Below are positions 34,948-43,632 of a stretch of 64,000 nt of DNA, piece by piece. Each line of letters opens with the position of its first letter. Within the stretch, counting starts at the first letter, position 1. The stretch is taken from assembly GCF_003992125.1 (NCBI RefSeq), contig NZ_RQUY01000006.1, forward strand, positions 40,019-104,018, given 5' to 3'. A program made the position numbers and the translations under genes. The DNA comes from Veillonella caviae (GTDB lineage: Bacteria; Bacillota; Negativicutes; Veillonellales; Veillonellaceae). The notes beneath the pieces are model-generated. The model searched no databases, had not been told where the DNA came from, and saw only the letters and a list, made by a program, of their open reading frames with translations.

Positions 34948-36300
34948 ATGGCTCGATTATTTGGCACCGATGGTGTGCGTGGCGTAGTCAATGAATTTTT
35001 AACACCTGAATTGGCCTATCATTTAGGTCGTGCTGCAGCAATGCATTTTAGCAAGGATAAGGAACATCCTACATTTTTAATTGGCCGAGATACGCGTATT
35101 TCTGGATCTATGTTAGCCAGTTCTCTAGCAGCAGGTATTTGCTCTGTAGGCGGCAATATAGTGATGGCTGGTGTAGTGCCAACACCAGCGGTGGCGTATT
35201 TAGTGCGCCAACAAGGTTTTGATGCAGGCGCAGTGATTTCTGCCTCTCACAATCCATTTCCAGATAATGGCATTAAATTCTTTGATGGCAATGGCTATAA
35301 ATTGCCAGATGATGTAGAGGATCAATTAGAATTTTATGTTCGTCAAAGTGCGGACAATGAATTGCCTCGCCCTACAGGTGATGGTATTGGATCTATCGAG
35401 TTCAATCCAAACTTAGCACATCATTATGCCCATTTTGTGCGCCACACTATCAATACGAGCCTAGATGGGTTGACTATCGTATACGATGGTGCTAATGGGG
35501 CAGCTTCTAGCGTAGGTCCTGAAATCTTGGCAGGCCTTGGGGCTAAAGTTATCAATATTAACATTAATCCAGATGGTAAAAATATCAATCATCACTGTGG
35601 CTCTACGCATATTGAAGGTTTGCAAGTGGCAGTAAAACAACACAATGCCGATATGGGTATCGCTAATGATGGTGATGCGGACCGTTGTTTACTAGTTGAT
35701 GAACAAGGAAATGTATTAGACGGCGACCAAATCATGCTTCTTTGCGGATTGAAATTGAAAGAAGCAGGAAAACTCAAAAATGATACTATCGTTGGCACAG
35801 TAATGAGTAATATTGGTTTCCACAAAGCAGCTGAAGAATTGGGTATGAAAACAGTATCTACTGCTGTAGGTGATCGTTACGTATTGGAATACATGCGTGA
35901 ACACGACCTTTCTATTGGTGGCGAACAATCAGGTCATGTTATCTTTTTAGAACATAATACTACAGGTGATGGCATGCTCACTGCTGTACAAGTGGCGGCG
36001 TTGGTGAAAGAAAAAGGTAAAACCTTATCTGAACTAGCTGGTATTATGACAAAATACCCACAAGTCCTCGTGAATGTACGAGTAGCTACTAAAACAGGTT
36101 GGGAAGACAATGACCTTATCCAAGCTGCCATCGTCACTGCCGAAGGTGAACTAGGCGATGAAGGACGCGTCCTCGTTCGCGCCTCTGGTACAGAACCACT
36201 CATCCGCGTCATGGCTGAAGGCCCTGACCAAGAAGCATTGCAGTCCCTCTGTCAAGAAATTGCTGATATCATTGGGAGAGAACAAGGACTGGCGGAGTAA
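34948..36300 (+). CDS. glmM: phosphoglucosamine mutase
   Basis: A 450-residue enzyme converting glucosamine-6-phosphate to glucosamine-1-phosphate for peptidoglycan and LPS precursors. The phospho-serine loop is ISASHNPFPDNG near residue 100, the metal loop is DGDADR near 240, and the phosphate-binding RASGTEPLIRVM is near the C-terminus. The ATG at 34948 follows GGAGG; an upstream TTG is not needed. GlmM contacts CdaA in other bacteria, which fits this gene order. Confidence 0.95.
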   Translation: MARLFGTDGVRGVVNEFLTPELAYHLGRAAAMHFSKDKEHPTFLIGRDTRISGSMLASSLAAGICSVGGNIVMAGVVPTPAVAYLVRQQGFDAGAVISASHNPFPDNGIKFFDGNGYKLPDDVEDQLEFYVRQSADNELPRPTGDGIGSIEFNPNLAHHYAHFVRHTINTSLDGLTIVYDGANGAASSVGPEILAGLGAKVINININPDGKNINHHCGSTHIEGLQVAVKQHNADMGIANDGDADRCLLVDEQGNVLDGDQIMLLCGLKLKEAGKLKNDTIVGTVMSNIGFHKAAEELGMKTVSTAVGDRYVLEYMREHDLSIGGEQSGHVIFLEHNTTGDGMLTAVQVAALVKEKGKTLSELAGIMTKYPQVLVNVRVATKTGWEDNDLIQAAIVTAEGELGDEGRVLVRASGTEPLIRVMAEGPDQEALQSLCQEIADIIGREQGLAE

Positions 36301-36345
36301 ATCTAATCTACACTAAAGAACATAGTGATATTACAATAATTGTAA

Positions 36346-36378
36346 AAGCTACTTGGTGCTCTGGTGCCAAGTAGTTTT
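36346..36378 (+). terminator. terminator after glmM
   Basis: CTACTTGG (36349-36356) pairs with CCAAGTAG (36367-36374), followed by TTTTG. The next gene starts 20 bases later without its own clear promoter, so read-through or an overlapping signal is possible. Confidence 0.75.
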
Positions 36379-36396
36379 GCTTTAGAGAGAATTAAA

Positions 36397-38325
36397 ATGA
36401 TGAAACAAACTTATGTGGTTTTTATGGCAGTACTAGCATTAACAACGGCAAGTATGCCAGTATTAGCTAACAATACAACTACTGCGAATGCTACGAGTAT
36501 TGCGACTATGACAAAGAGTAAAGAGGCGATGAATACAACTACAGTTGGCAAACCTGTGTATATCGTAAAGGACGGCTATGGTCAGGTAAAGACCTATAGC
36601 AATGGTTTTTCGCTAGATAGTCAGTCTGCAGATAAAGCTATTTTGTCTGTAGAGGCTATCGGATTTGTGGATACGGATGGATCAAAATTACAGGCCATCG
36701 CCGTACAATATGATCGTCCTATTACGGCGAATGCTGTATCTAACGACACCTATGAAATCGAAGACTATGGAATGACGCTTTCACCAAAGGATTTAACATA
36801 CGGCATAAATCCTGGTGTCATTAAAGGGGTGTACACTAATGACGAACCAACTACTATTGAAAGTGGCATAAAAAAAGATGGTAACTATGTCATCATTGAA
36901 GTGAATACAGATTATCAAGCCGGCCGTTTTGCTCGTGCATATCCTATTACCATGTTTGCTGGGGTAAAGCAAATCAAACCTGTTGAAACAGTGACGGGGG
37001 ATATAATTACGCCGTCGACGGTTGAGAAAACAAATTACACGAAGGATGCATACATTAGTTATAACCCTCAAACAGGGGAAAATCGCGCACCGGAATATTA
37101 TAATTTTGCCAATACTGGTACTTATAGCATTAAAGGGCTAGAAGGGTACGAACTGCACACCACAGAAAAAGGCAATGCGTTCCACGCCAGCCATGCTTTT
37201 GATGAGGGAAATGGAGAGTATTGGGATTTTGATTTGAATTATGCTCTCTATGTGCCGAAAGATTATAATCCTGCTAAGAAATATGGCTTACTACTGCACA
37301 TTCACGATGCAGGTTCTATGAGTAGTGACCCAATGTTAACATTGACGGAATCCCAAGCGGCAGCGAATTATGCATCTCCTGAATTTCAACAAATGGCGAA
37401 GGACCAAGGTCTTGCAGGGGTTATCGTAGTGGCACCAGCCATTCCAGAATTTTTCTACATGGACGAGGCACACCCTCGCTATGAACTGCGCCTAGCTCGC
37501 GATAATTGGACATTGAGTGCTGGCGTGCCTGCTATTTGGCAATTAATGGACTCCATAACTAGCCAATACAGCATTGATACTAATCGCATTTACGGTAGCG
37601 GTCAATCCATGGGTGGTATGACCGTTATGGCTATGGCGGCACAAAGGGATAACTACTTCGCTGGCCTTTTGCCGATGAGTGCTAAATGGGGCAATAACTA
37701 TAATAAGGACTATGAATTTAATGGCAATCGCGCCTACGAAGCACCAGCAGATGGCACCATCATTTGGACGAAGGACAGCGATGGTAAACCAGCAGATTAT
37801 AGAAACTGGTTCTACATGGTCAGCGACGACAATATCCTCTACTTCAATACTATTGGGGAAAACACGGAATTTGTGAACCTCTACCATGACCTCGCTGGTG
37901 TTACAATCCCTCGCGTTACTTTGGAACTGGGGGATAGCTCTTTGCTAGTTAGTCAGGATGAAAGTATCCGCACCCTTACCAAACAAAAACAAAAAACTGG
38001 TACATACCAAGTTGTTCTCGGCGGCAACGTAAGCCATATGTCTGCTTGGTTTTATGGACACGGATTCCATAGCGCCTATGAGTGGCTTCTCAAACAAACG
38101 CGAGATACAGAAATGAAACGCTCTAAATTGAAATTAAACAGACCATTCCGAATGGGAACAAAACAAATTCATGATGACATACATCTATTCAAAGAAGATA
38201 AAAACGATGCATCTAAAAGCATCTATTACCCAACAGGGAAACGCGGCGCTGGTACTAATGATTACAATTCACCAGTAACGGTGTTAGGGTCTAAAGAACT
38301 GTTGGCGCCGAATTGGAAACCGTAA
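36397..38325 (+). CDS. secreted alpha/beta-hydrolase (esterase/depolymerase-like)
   Basis: A 642-residue exported protein with a signal peptide ending near PVLANN. Residues ~40-215 form a beta-rich N-terminal domain like the Ig-like domain of some esterases. From ~235 on it is an alpha/beta hydrolase: LYVPKDYNPAKKYGLLLHIHDAG, then the nucleophile elbow GSGQSMGG with Ser404, and His558 in GHGFHSAYEW as the likely catalytic His. The closest class I can name is PHB-depolymerase/feruloyl-esterase-like lipases. The substrate is unknown. The ribosome site (AGAGA) is weak. It sits between glmM and glmS, breaking a common gene pair. Confidence 0.78.
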   Translation: MMKQTYVVFMAVLALTTASMPVLANNTTTANATSIATMTKSKEAMNTTTVGKPVYIVKDGYGQVKTYSNGFSLDSQSADKAILSVEAIGFVDTDGSKLQAIAVQYDRPITANAVSNDTYEIEDYGMTLSPKDLTYGINPGVIKGVYTNDEPTTIESGIKKDGNYVIIEVNTDYQAGRFARAYPITMFAGVKQIKPVETVTGDIITPSTVEKTNYTKDAYISYNPQTGENRAPEYYNFANTGTYSIKGLEGYELHTTEKGNAFHASHAFDEGNGEYWDFDLNYALYVPKDYNPAKKYGLLLHIHDAGSMSSDPMLTLTESQAAANYASPEFQQMAKDQGLAGVIVVAPAIPEFFYMDEAHPRYELRLARDNWTLSAGVPAIWQLMDSITSQYSIDTNRIYGSGQSMGGMTVMAMAAQRDNYFAGLLPMSAKWGNNYNKDYEFNGNRAYEAPADGTIIWTKDSDGKPADYRNWFYMVSDDNILYFNTIGENTEFVNLYHDLAGVTIPRVTLELGDSSLLVSQDESIRTLTKQKQKTGTYQVVLGGNVSHMSAWFYGHGFHSAYEWLLKQTRDTEMKRSKLKLNRPFRMGTKQIHDDIHLFKEDKNDASKSIYYPTGKRGAGTNDYNSPVTVLGSKELLAPNWKP

Positions 38326-38376
38326 GGTAAATTGGGGATAGAGACATTTTAAAATAACTACATACTGAAATGAAGG

Positions 38377-38410
38377 AATACCTAATGTTCTAGTAGCGTT
38401 AGGTATTTTG
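38377..38410 (+). terminator. terminator after the secreted esterase
   Basis: AATACCTAA (38377-38385 region) pairs with TTAGGTATT (38399-38407), then TTG and T-rich sequence. It separates the esterase from the glmS transcription unit. Confidence 0.75.
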
Positions 38411-38462
38411 TTATATATTTATATGACTTTTGCCCTCATATAGCTTATTCTTATGCTAAACA

Positions 38463-38522
38463 TTTACATTACATTGACGAATTTAGTATAATATACGTTG
38501 GTACAACTTTCACATGTACCAA
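38463..38522 (+). promoter_or_regulatory. glmS promoter and 5'-end hairpin
   Basis: TTTACA (38463-38468), an 18-base spacer and TATAAT (38487-38492). TTGGTACA (38498-38505) and TGTACCAA (38515-38522) form a perfect 8-bp hairpin that would lie at the very start of the transcript. It could protect the 5' end until the ribozyme cleaves. Confidence 0.65.
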
Positions 38523-38560
38523 TCTGCCACATATTATAAAAAGGAGTTCCTAATTCGTAA

Positions 38561-38757
38561 AGGCGAATAGCGCAAGTACCCACGAGGGCAGTCGTATGGG
38601 TAGACGAGGTGAAGGGTTATCGAATCATCAGCGGATGCTCTTCCGGTTAGCTCGAATCGTGACAGGCATTAAAAATACCTTTGGTAACAGAGGGGACAAA
38701 ATGTGTCTGGTAGAGCGTAGATATAATCAATTAACCTTAATAGTTAGACTGGGATTG
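38561..38757 (+). ncRNA. glmS ribozyme: glmS ribozyme (glucosamine-6-phosphate riboswitch)
   Basis: The leader before glmS carries the conserved core of the glmS ribozyme. The cleavage context is TAGCGC with the scissile bond predicted between A38569 and G38570. Downstream come the GACGAGGTGAAGGGTTATCG block (near 38602), then CAGCGGATGCTCTTCCGGTT (near 38630), and the 3' elements GGTAACAGAGG and TAGAGCGTAG. Binding of glucosamine-6-phosphate makes the RNA cut itself and leads to mRNA decay, giving feedback control of GlmS. The outer limits are approximate. Confidence 0.93.
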
Positions 38758-38783
38758 AGGTCGCAGTCGTAGGAGGATATAGT

Positions 38784-40616
38784 ATGTGCGGTATCGTAGG
38801 ATACATCGGTTTTAATCAAGCATCTGATTTTTTATTGGACGGTATGGCAAAATTAGAATACCGTGGTTATGATTCTGCTGGCATTGCTGTCATTGGTGCT
38901 GACAATGTTATTAAAATTCAAAAAAAGGTAGGTCGTTTGGCAAACTTGGCAGCTATTGTAGAAGCTGACCCAAACGAAGGTACTATTGGTATTGGTCATA
39001 CTCGTTGGGCTACTCATGGTCGTCCATCTGATATGAATTCCCATCCCCATGCTAGTGAAGATGGCAAATTTGCAGTAGTACACAATGGTATCATTGAAAA
39101 TTACATGCCTTTGAAAGAGGAATTAATCGCAAAGGGATACCATTTCAAATCTGAAACAGATACAGAAGTAGTAGCTCATTTATTGGCTGATATGTACGAT
39201 GGCGATTTTGTGGGCACTGTGCGCCGTATGTTGGCTCGTGTTGATGGTGCTTATGCTTTGGAAATTATTTGTAGCGATGAACCAGATAAAATTATTTGTA
39301 CAAAAAAAGAAAATCCTTTAGTTATCGGTTTAGGTAAAGGAGAAAATTTCGTTGCTTCTGATATTCCTGCTATCATTAATTATACCCGTGATACATACAT
39401 TTTGAATGATGGCGAGTTAGCTATTGTTACACGAGATGGTGTAGCTATTTCTGATCGGGCTGGCAATCCAGTGAATAAAGAAGTATACCATGTAACATGG
39501 AATGCTGAGGCTGCTGAAAAAGGTGGTTATGAGCATTTTATGTTGAAAGAAATTCATGATCAACCTAAGGCGGTACGCGATACATTCGGTACTCATATTT
39601 CCGAAGATGGTAAAACGGCTGTATTTGAAGAATTGAACTGGACCGCTAATGATGTGGCAGCTTTCAATAAAATCCTTATCGTTGCGTGCGGCACTGCGTA
39701 CCATGCAGGTCTTGTGACGAAACAATATATTGAAAGTTTGGCGCGCATTCCTGTTAACGTGGAAATTGCGTCTGAGTACCGTTACAGCAATCCATTGACT
39801 GACGAGAATACATTGTGCATCGTTATTAGCCAATCTGGTGAAACATCGGATACATTGGCGGCGTTGAAAGAGGCAAAACGTTTAGGCGCAAAATCCTTGG
39901 CGATTACCAATGTAGTAGGTTCCAGTATTTCTCGTGAAGCGGACAATACTGTATACACATGGGCGGGCCCAGAAATTTCTGTAGCATCCACGAAAGCATA
40001 TACAACACAATTGGTAGCAGGTTTATTGTTAGCCATATATCTTGGCCAACTGAACGGTAAATTGGATGCAACCTTAGGTGCAGATATTCTCAGTGGTATC
40101 AAAGAATTACCAAACTTGATCCACGAAATTTTTGAAGTTGACGAAGATATGAAAGCCTTTGCTAAACATTATGGTTTTAAATCGGATGCATTTTTCTTAG
40201 GTCGTGGTATCGATTATGCAGTAGCCATGGAAGGGGCTTTGAAATTAAAAGAAATTTCCTATATCCATGCAGAAGCATATGCTGGTGGTGAGTTGAAACA
40301 TGGTACATTAGCCCTCATTGAAGAAGGTGTACCTGTTATTGCATTGGCTACGCAAGAAGATGTGTATGATAAAATGATTAGCAATATTCGCGAGGTGAAA
40401 GCCCGTGAAGCAGTTGTTATTGGTATTGGTTTAAAAGAAGATGAAGAATTATCTAAACATGTAGACCATGCTATCTATGTGCCGCGGGCGAATAAATTTA
40501 TCGCTCCAATTTTAGCTGTTGTGCCATTACAATTATTGGCGTACTATGCAGCTATCACACGTGGTGCTGATGTAGATAAACCACGCAACTTGGCAAAATC
40601 TGTAACTGTAGAATAG
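38784..40616 (+). CDS. glmS: glutamine-fructose-6-phosphate aminotransferase
   Basis: A 610-residue enzyme making glucosamine-6-phosphate from fructose-6-phosphate and glutamine. The N-terminal Cys2 nucleophile is in MCGIVGYIG, followed by GHTRWATHG in the glutaminase domain; two SIS sugar-isomerase domains cover residues ~280-600 (VACGTAYHAG, SQSGETSDT) and the end is KSVTVE, as in the family. GGAGGA lies before the ATG. It is controlled by the upstream ribozyme, and its product feeds glmM in the same region. Confidence 0.96.
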   Translation: MCGIVGYIGFNQASDFLLDGMAKLEYRGYDSAGIAVIGADNVIKIQKKVGRLANLAAIVEADPNEGTIGIGHTRWATHGRPSDMNSHPHASEDGKFAVVHNGIIENYMPLKEELIAKGYHFKSETDTEVVAHLLADMYDGDFVGTVRRMLARVDGAYALEIICSDEPDKIICTKKENPLVIGLGKGENFVASDIPAIINYTRDTYILNDGELAIVTRDGVAISDRAGNPVNKEVYHVTWNAEAAEKGGYEHFMLKEIHDQPKAVRDTFGTHISEDGKTAVFEELNWTANDVAAFNKILIVACGTAYHAGLVTKQYIESLARIPVNVEIASEYRYSNPLTDENTLCIVISQSGETSDTLAALKEAKRLGAKSLAITNVVGSSISREADNTVYTWAGPEISVASTKAYTTQLVAGLLLAIYLGQLNGKLDATLGADILSGIKELPNLIHEIFEVDEDMKAFAKHYGFKSDAFFLGRGIDYAVAMEGALKLKEISYIHAEAYAGGELKHGTLALIEEGVPVIALATQEDVYDKMISNIREVKAREAVVIGIGLKEDEELSKHVDHAIYVPRANKFIAPILAVVPLQLLAYYAAITRGADVDKPRNLAKSVTVE

Positions 40617-40625
40617 GAGAAATAT

Positions 40626-41612
40626 ATGTCTGTTATTTTTTCTGGTATTCAACCTAGTGGGGAATTGACCTTGGGCAACTATCTAGGAGCATTGCGCAAT
40701 TTCCTAGATTATCAAGATACTGATGAGTGTTACTATTGCATCGTAAACCAACATGCTATCACAGTGCCACAAGACCCAAAGGAATTGTTCCATAATACGC
40801 GTAGTTTAGCAGCCATTTATTTGGCGGCTGGTCTTAATCCCGATAAGGTGACATTGTTTGTGCAATCCGAAGTACCTCAACATGTGCAATTGGGTTGGAT
40901 TATGCAATCTATTAGCTATGTTGGCGAATTAGAGCGTATGACACAATACAAGGATAAAGCGCAAAAGCAAGGTGAATCCATTCCTACAGCTTTGTTAACA
41001 TATCCACCATTGATGGCAGCAGATATTTTACTGTATGGTACAAACTACGTTCCTGTAGGGGATGACCAAAAACAACACATGGAATTGACTCGCGATTTGG
41101 CGGAACGTTTTAATCGTCGTTTTGGCGAAACCTTTGTGGTACCTGAAATTAAGGTGTCCGAAGGGGGCGCTCGTATAATGAGTTTGCAAGAGCCTACTAA
41201 AAAAATGAGTAAATCCGACGACAATCAAAATGCTACTATCCGTTTGTTGGATACACCAGATCAAATTGTGAAAAAATTAAAGCGCGCTCAAACGGATTCT
41301 GATAATGCAGTGCGTTTTGATAAAGAAAATAAACCAGGTATCTCCAATTTGATGGGCATCTATCGTGCTATTACAAAAGATAGCTATGAAGCCATCGAAG
41401 AAATGTATGCCGGTAAAGGTTATGGTGCGTTCAAATCTGATATCGCTGATTTAGTGGTATCCACATTAGAACCACTACAACAACGATACAATGAATTGAT
41501 TAATAGCCCTGAACTTGATAAAATCCTCGACGAAGGGGCTGTGAAAGCACAAGCTAAAGCGAGCGTGATGTATGATAAAGTTATTCATGCTATGGGGCTG
41601 TGCCGCAAATAA
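40626..41612 (+). CDS. trpS: tryptophan-tRNA ligase
   Basis: A 328-residue class I aminoacyl-tRNA synthetase. It starts with IFSGIQPSGELTLGNYLGAL, where TLGN is the HIGH-like motif, and has KKMSKS near residue 195 for ATP binding. YVPVGDDQKQH is the typical middle segment. It begins nine bases after glmS with AGGAGAA upstream, so it may be co-transcribed and thus fall under ribozyme control. No T-box leader is present. Confidence 0.95.
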   Translation: MSVIFSGIQPSGELTLGNYLGALRNFLDYQDTDECYYCIVNQHAITVPQDPKELFHNTRSLAAIYLAAGLNPDKVTLFVQSEVPQHVQLGWIMQSISYVGELERMTQYKDKAQKQGESIPTALLTYPPLMAADILLYGTNYVPVGDDQKQHMELTRDLAERFNRRFGETFVVPEIKVSEGGARIMSLQEPTKKMSKSDDNQNATIRLLDTPDQIVKKLKRAQTDSDNAVRFDKENKPGISNLMGIYRAITKDSYEAIEEMYAGKGYGAFKSDIADLVVSTLEPLQQRYNELINSPELDKILDEGAVKAQAKASVMYDKVIHAMGLCRK

Positions 41613-41625
41613 TCTATAAGAATAC

Positions 41626-41808
41626 GAAACTACATCCCTGTCTTTGTTTTAGGTAGTCGTTTCAAAATTTTATAAGATGTAAACATACACCCCTGTCTTT
41701 GTGAATTGAGCCCCGTAAGGGATAAGCTCACCTGAACAAAGACAGGGGTGTATGTTTTGCTATATATGTGTGGATTGACATAATTTACAAAGACAGGGGT
41801 GTAGTTTC
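41626..41808. repeat. nested double palindrome with four copies of a ~16-base core
   Basis: An outer arm pair (41626-41647 and 41787-41808) is complementary over 21 of 22 bases, and the odd one would be a G-U pair in RNA. Inside it lies a perfect 22-bp arm pair (41681-41702 and 41736-41757). All four arms share the core CCCTGTCTTTGT or its complement. The inner 33-base loop holds another small hairpin: TGAGC/GCTCA with CCC-GTAA-GGG, a GNRA-type tetraloop. It lies between trpS and the gene at 42042. No T run marks it as a simple terminator, and no transposase or target duplication is visible. A mobile repeat (MITE/REP-like) or a structured RNA is possible. The rest of the gap (41809-42041) shows nothing I can support. 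Confidence 0.85.
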
Positions 41809-42041
41809 TTTAATTATAGCTTCTTTGCTGATGGGCACAGTGTGGTATGTGTTTTTAGTCTTATACACGTATGTGGTGGTTTGGTATAATTATGTTAAAG
41901 TTAGTATGAGGTATGGTTTTATCTTATTGTTATTGTTGTGGTTAGATGGGGTGGTAGGTTGTTTTTGGCGAATTTGACCGGCTGTAGGCAAAATAGGTCA
42001 TGGAGCATACAACAACCTACCATCACAAGCGAGGAATAGTT

Positions 42042-42524
42042 ATGACAAAACAAGAGGTAAGTGAACGTTTTTCAGGTGGAAAAGTGCGTCATGAGGTGTG
42101 TACGCATAAAGGTGTACAGTGGATTGGACGGATTATAGGGCTTCTAGTTTGTGTGTTGCTCATAAAATGGGCTCCATCGGATGTGGGGAATCGGATATTG
42201 TGTTATATGCTAGTAGGGTGCATTATGTGGTGGATGCATGGTCTCGATGAGGTGCTAGTATATATTTGTGAGCGTGGGTTTGTATTAAAACAAAGGCCTA
42301 GCACATTGCGTGATTATTTTCGCAGTGTAATTTGTCATGATGAGTATTATATGTATGTTGCTTTTGATACCGTAGTGGGATTTACAGAAAATTGGAAAGA
42401 ACTACAGGCTGTGAGTCCTCATGGAGGTATTTATGTAGTGCCTCTCGATTTGCAATTGGCGTCGTATAAGGATAAATTACGATTGCAAGAGGCTGTACGG
42501 TATTACCGTGAAAATCATGACTAG
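42042..42524 (+). CDS. hypothetical membrane protein, two spans plus cytoplasmic PH-like tail
   Basis: A 160-residue protein I do not recognise. Two adjacent hydrophobic segments lie at about residues 25-42 and 50-68, followed by a soluble C-terminal half with FDTVVGFTEN and a charged end. The layout (short N-terminus, helical hairpin, beta-rich tail) resembles small bacterial PH-like membrane proteins, but that is only a shape match. The start at 42042 has GAGGA upstream; an in-frame ATG 14 codons earlier does not. It has its own terminator. Confidence 0.6.
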   Translation: MTKQEVSERFSGGKVRHEVCTHKGVQWIGRIIGLLVCVLLIKWAPSDVGNRILCYMLVGCIMWWMHGLDEVLVYICERGFVLKQRPSTLRDYFRSVICHDEYYMYVAFDTVVGFTENWKELQAVSPHGGIYVVPLDLQLASYKDKLRLQEAVRYYRENHD

Positions 42525-42528
42525 AATC

Positions 42529-42566
42529 AAAAGAGAAGGGGATTACATGATTTCCTTCTCTTTTGT
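42529..42566 (+). terminator. terminator after the hypothetical membrane protein
   Basis: AAAAGAGAAGG (42529-42539) pairs with CCTTCTCTTTT (42554-42564), a 14-base loop and a terminal T run. Confidence 0.85.
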
Positions 42567-42675
42567 CTGCTACAGAGGGAGAATATTTGTAGATGTTCTG
42601 TCTTTAGAAATTTATAAAATGCTTTTAATACATAGTAAATATGTTAATAAAGAATGGAGAATGCAATTTTACTAG

Positions 42676-42704
42676 TTTACAACTTTAGCGTACTAAAGTA
42701 TAAT
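42676..42704 (+). promoter_or_regulatory. promoter with palindromic operator in the spacer
   Basis: TTTACA (42676-42681), exactly 17 bases, and a perfect TATAAT (42699-42704). The spacer contains the dyad CTTTAGCGTACTAAAG (42683-42698), which fills the gap between the two promoter boxes. A repressor bound there would block RNA polymerase, so the following amino-acid transporter is probably regulated. The regulator is unknown. Confidence 0.7.
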
Positions 42705-42765
42705 AAGTTCATAAGTTAAAATGAAATCGTATTGATGTGTATAGCAATAATCGTTGGAGGCTCAT

Positions 42766-43575
42766 ATGAACTGGAAGAAAATTATGGCTGTTGGTTTAGC
42801 CGCTGTGTCTATGATGGCATTTGTAAGTGGTTGTGGTAGTGAAACTAAATCTGATAATGCATTACCTAAAAAAATCGTTGTTGGTTTAGATGATAGTTTC
42901 CCACCAATGGGATTTAAGGATGATAGCGGTAAATTAGTTGGTTTTGATATCGATATGGCTACGGAAGCGGCAAAACGTGCTGGTATGGAAGTAGAGTTCA
43001 AAGCTATCGATTGGTCCAGTAAAGAAGCGGAGTTGAAATCCAAGAAAATCGACGCTTTGTGGAATGGTTTGACTATTACCGATGAAAGAAAGCAAAATAT
43101 TTTGTTCTCTAACCCATATATGAAAGATAAAGCATACATCGTAGTTCGCAGTGATGATAACTCCATTACTGGTAAGGATTCCTTATCAGGTAAGGTAGTA
43201 GGCGTACAACAAGCAAGTTCTGGTGAAAAAGCATTGAATGAAGATCCAAGCGGTAAATTGGTAAAAGATATTAAATCTTATGGTGATTTTGTAAGTGCTT
43301 TCATGGATCTTGGTATTGGTCGTGTTGATGCTGTTATCGCTGATGGTGTTATAGCTCGTTACCTTATGACAAAAGAGCCTGGTAAATACAAAATTGTAGA
43401 GGGCGTTGACTACGGTTCTGATGATTTTGGTGTAGGTTTCCGCAAAGACGATACTGTATTGCGAGATAAAATTAATAGCATCTTAGTAGACATGAAAAAA
43501 GATGGTTCTGCTGATAAAATTGCAGAAAAATGGTTCGGCACAGGAGCTGACCTTGATAAAGCAGATGCTAAATAG
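42766..43575 (+). CDS. amino-acid ABC transporter substrate-binding lipoprotein
   Basis: A 269-residue SBP_bac_3-family binding protein. The lipobox is VSGC with Cys23. The family motifs are GLDDSFPPMGFKDDSGKLVGFDIDMA and WNGLTITDERKQ. It delivers a polar amino acid or cystine to the permease and ATPase that follow; the sequence does not fix which. GGAGG lies before the ATG. A terminator-like hairpin follows it, which would favour more binding protein than membrane components. Confidence 0.9.
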   Translation: MNWKKIMAVGLAAVSMMAFVSGCGSETKSDNALPKKIVVGLDDSFPPMGFKDDSGKLVGFDIDMATEAAKRAGMEVEFKAIDWSSKEAELKSKKIDALWNGLTITDERKQNILFSNPYMKDKAYIVVRSDDNSITGKDSLSGKVVGVQQASSGEKALNEDPSGKLVKDIKSYGDFVSAFMDLGIGRVDAVIADGVIARYLMTKEPGKYKIVEGVDYGSDDFGVGFRKDDTVLRDKINSILVDMKKDGSADKIAEKWFGTGADLDKADAK

Positions 43576-43581
43576 TAAACT

Positions 43582-43611
43582 AGAGAAGAGGCCTTAGCGC
43601 CTCTTCTCTAA
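43582..43611 (+). terminator. attenuating hairpin inside the amino-acid transporter operon
   Basis: AGAGAAGAGG (43582-43591) pairs with CCTCTTCTCT (43600-43609) around an 8-base loop. The following sequence has only a weak T tract, so partial termination is likely. Confidence 0.65.
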
Positions 43612-43632
43612 TTGTGTTTGAAGGAGTATTTC

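Noticed and set aside
41626..41808. Nested palindrome as a plain trpS terminator
   Set aside because: Neither stem is followed by a real T run and the two-level structure with repeated cores is not needed for termination, although some termination cannot be excluded.
41768..41977. Possible 69-residue hydrophobic protein after the nested palindrome
   Set aside because: It starts with GTG inside the repeat arm, lacks a ribosome site, and its composition is what a T/G-rich spacer would encode. I cannot support it as a gene.
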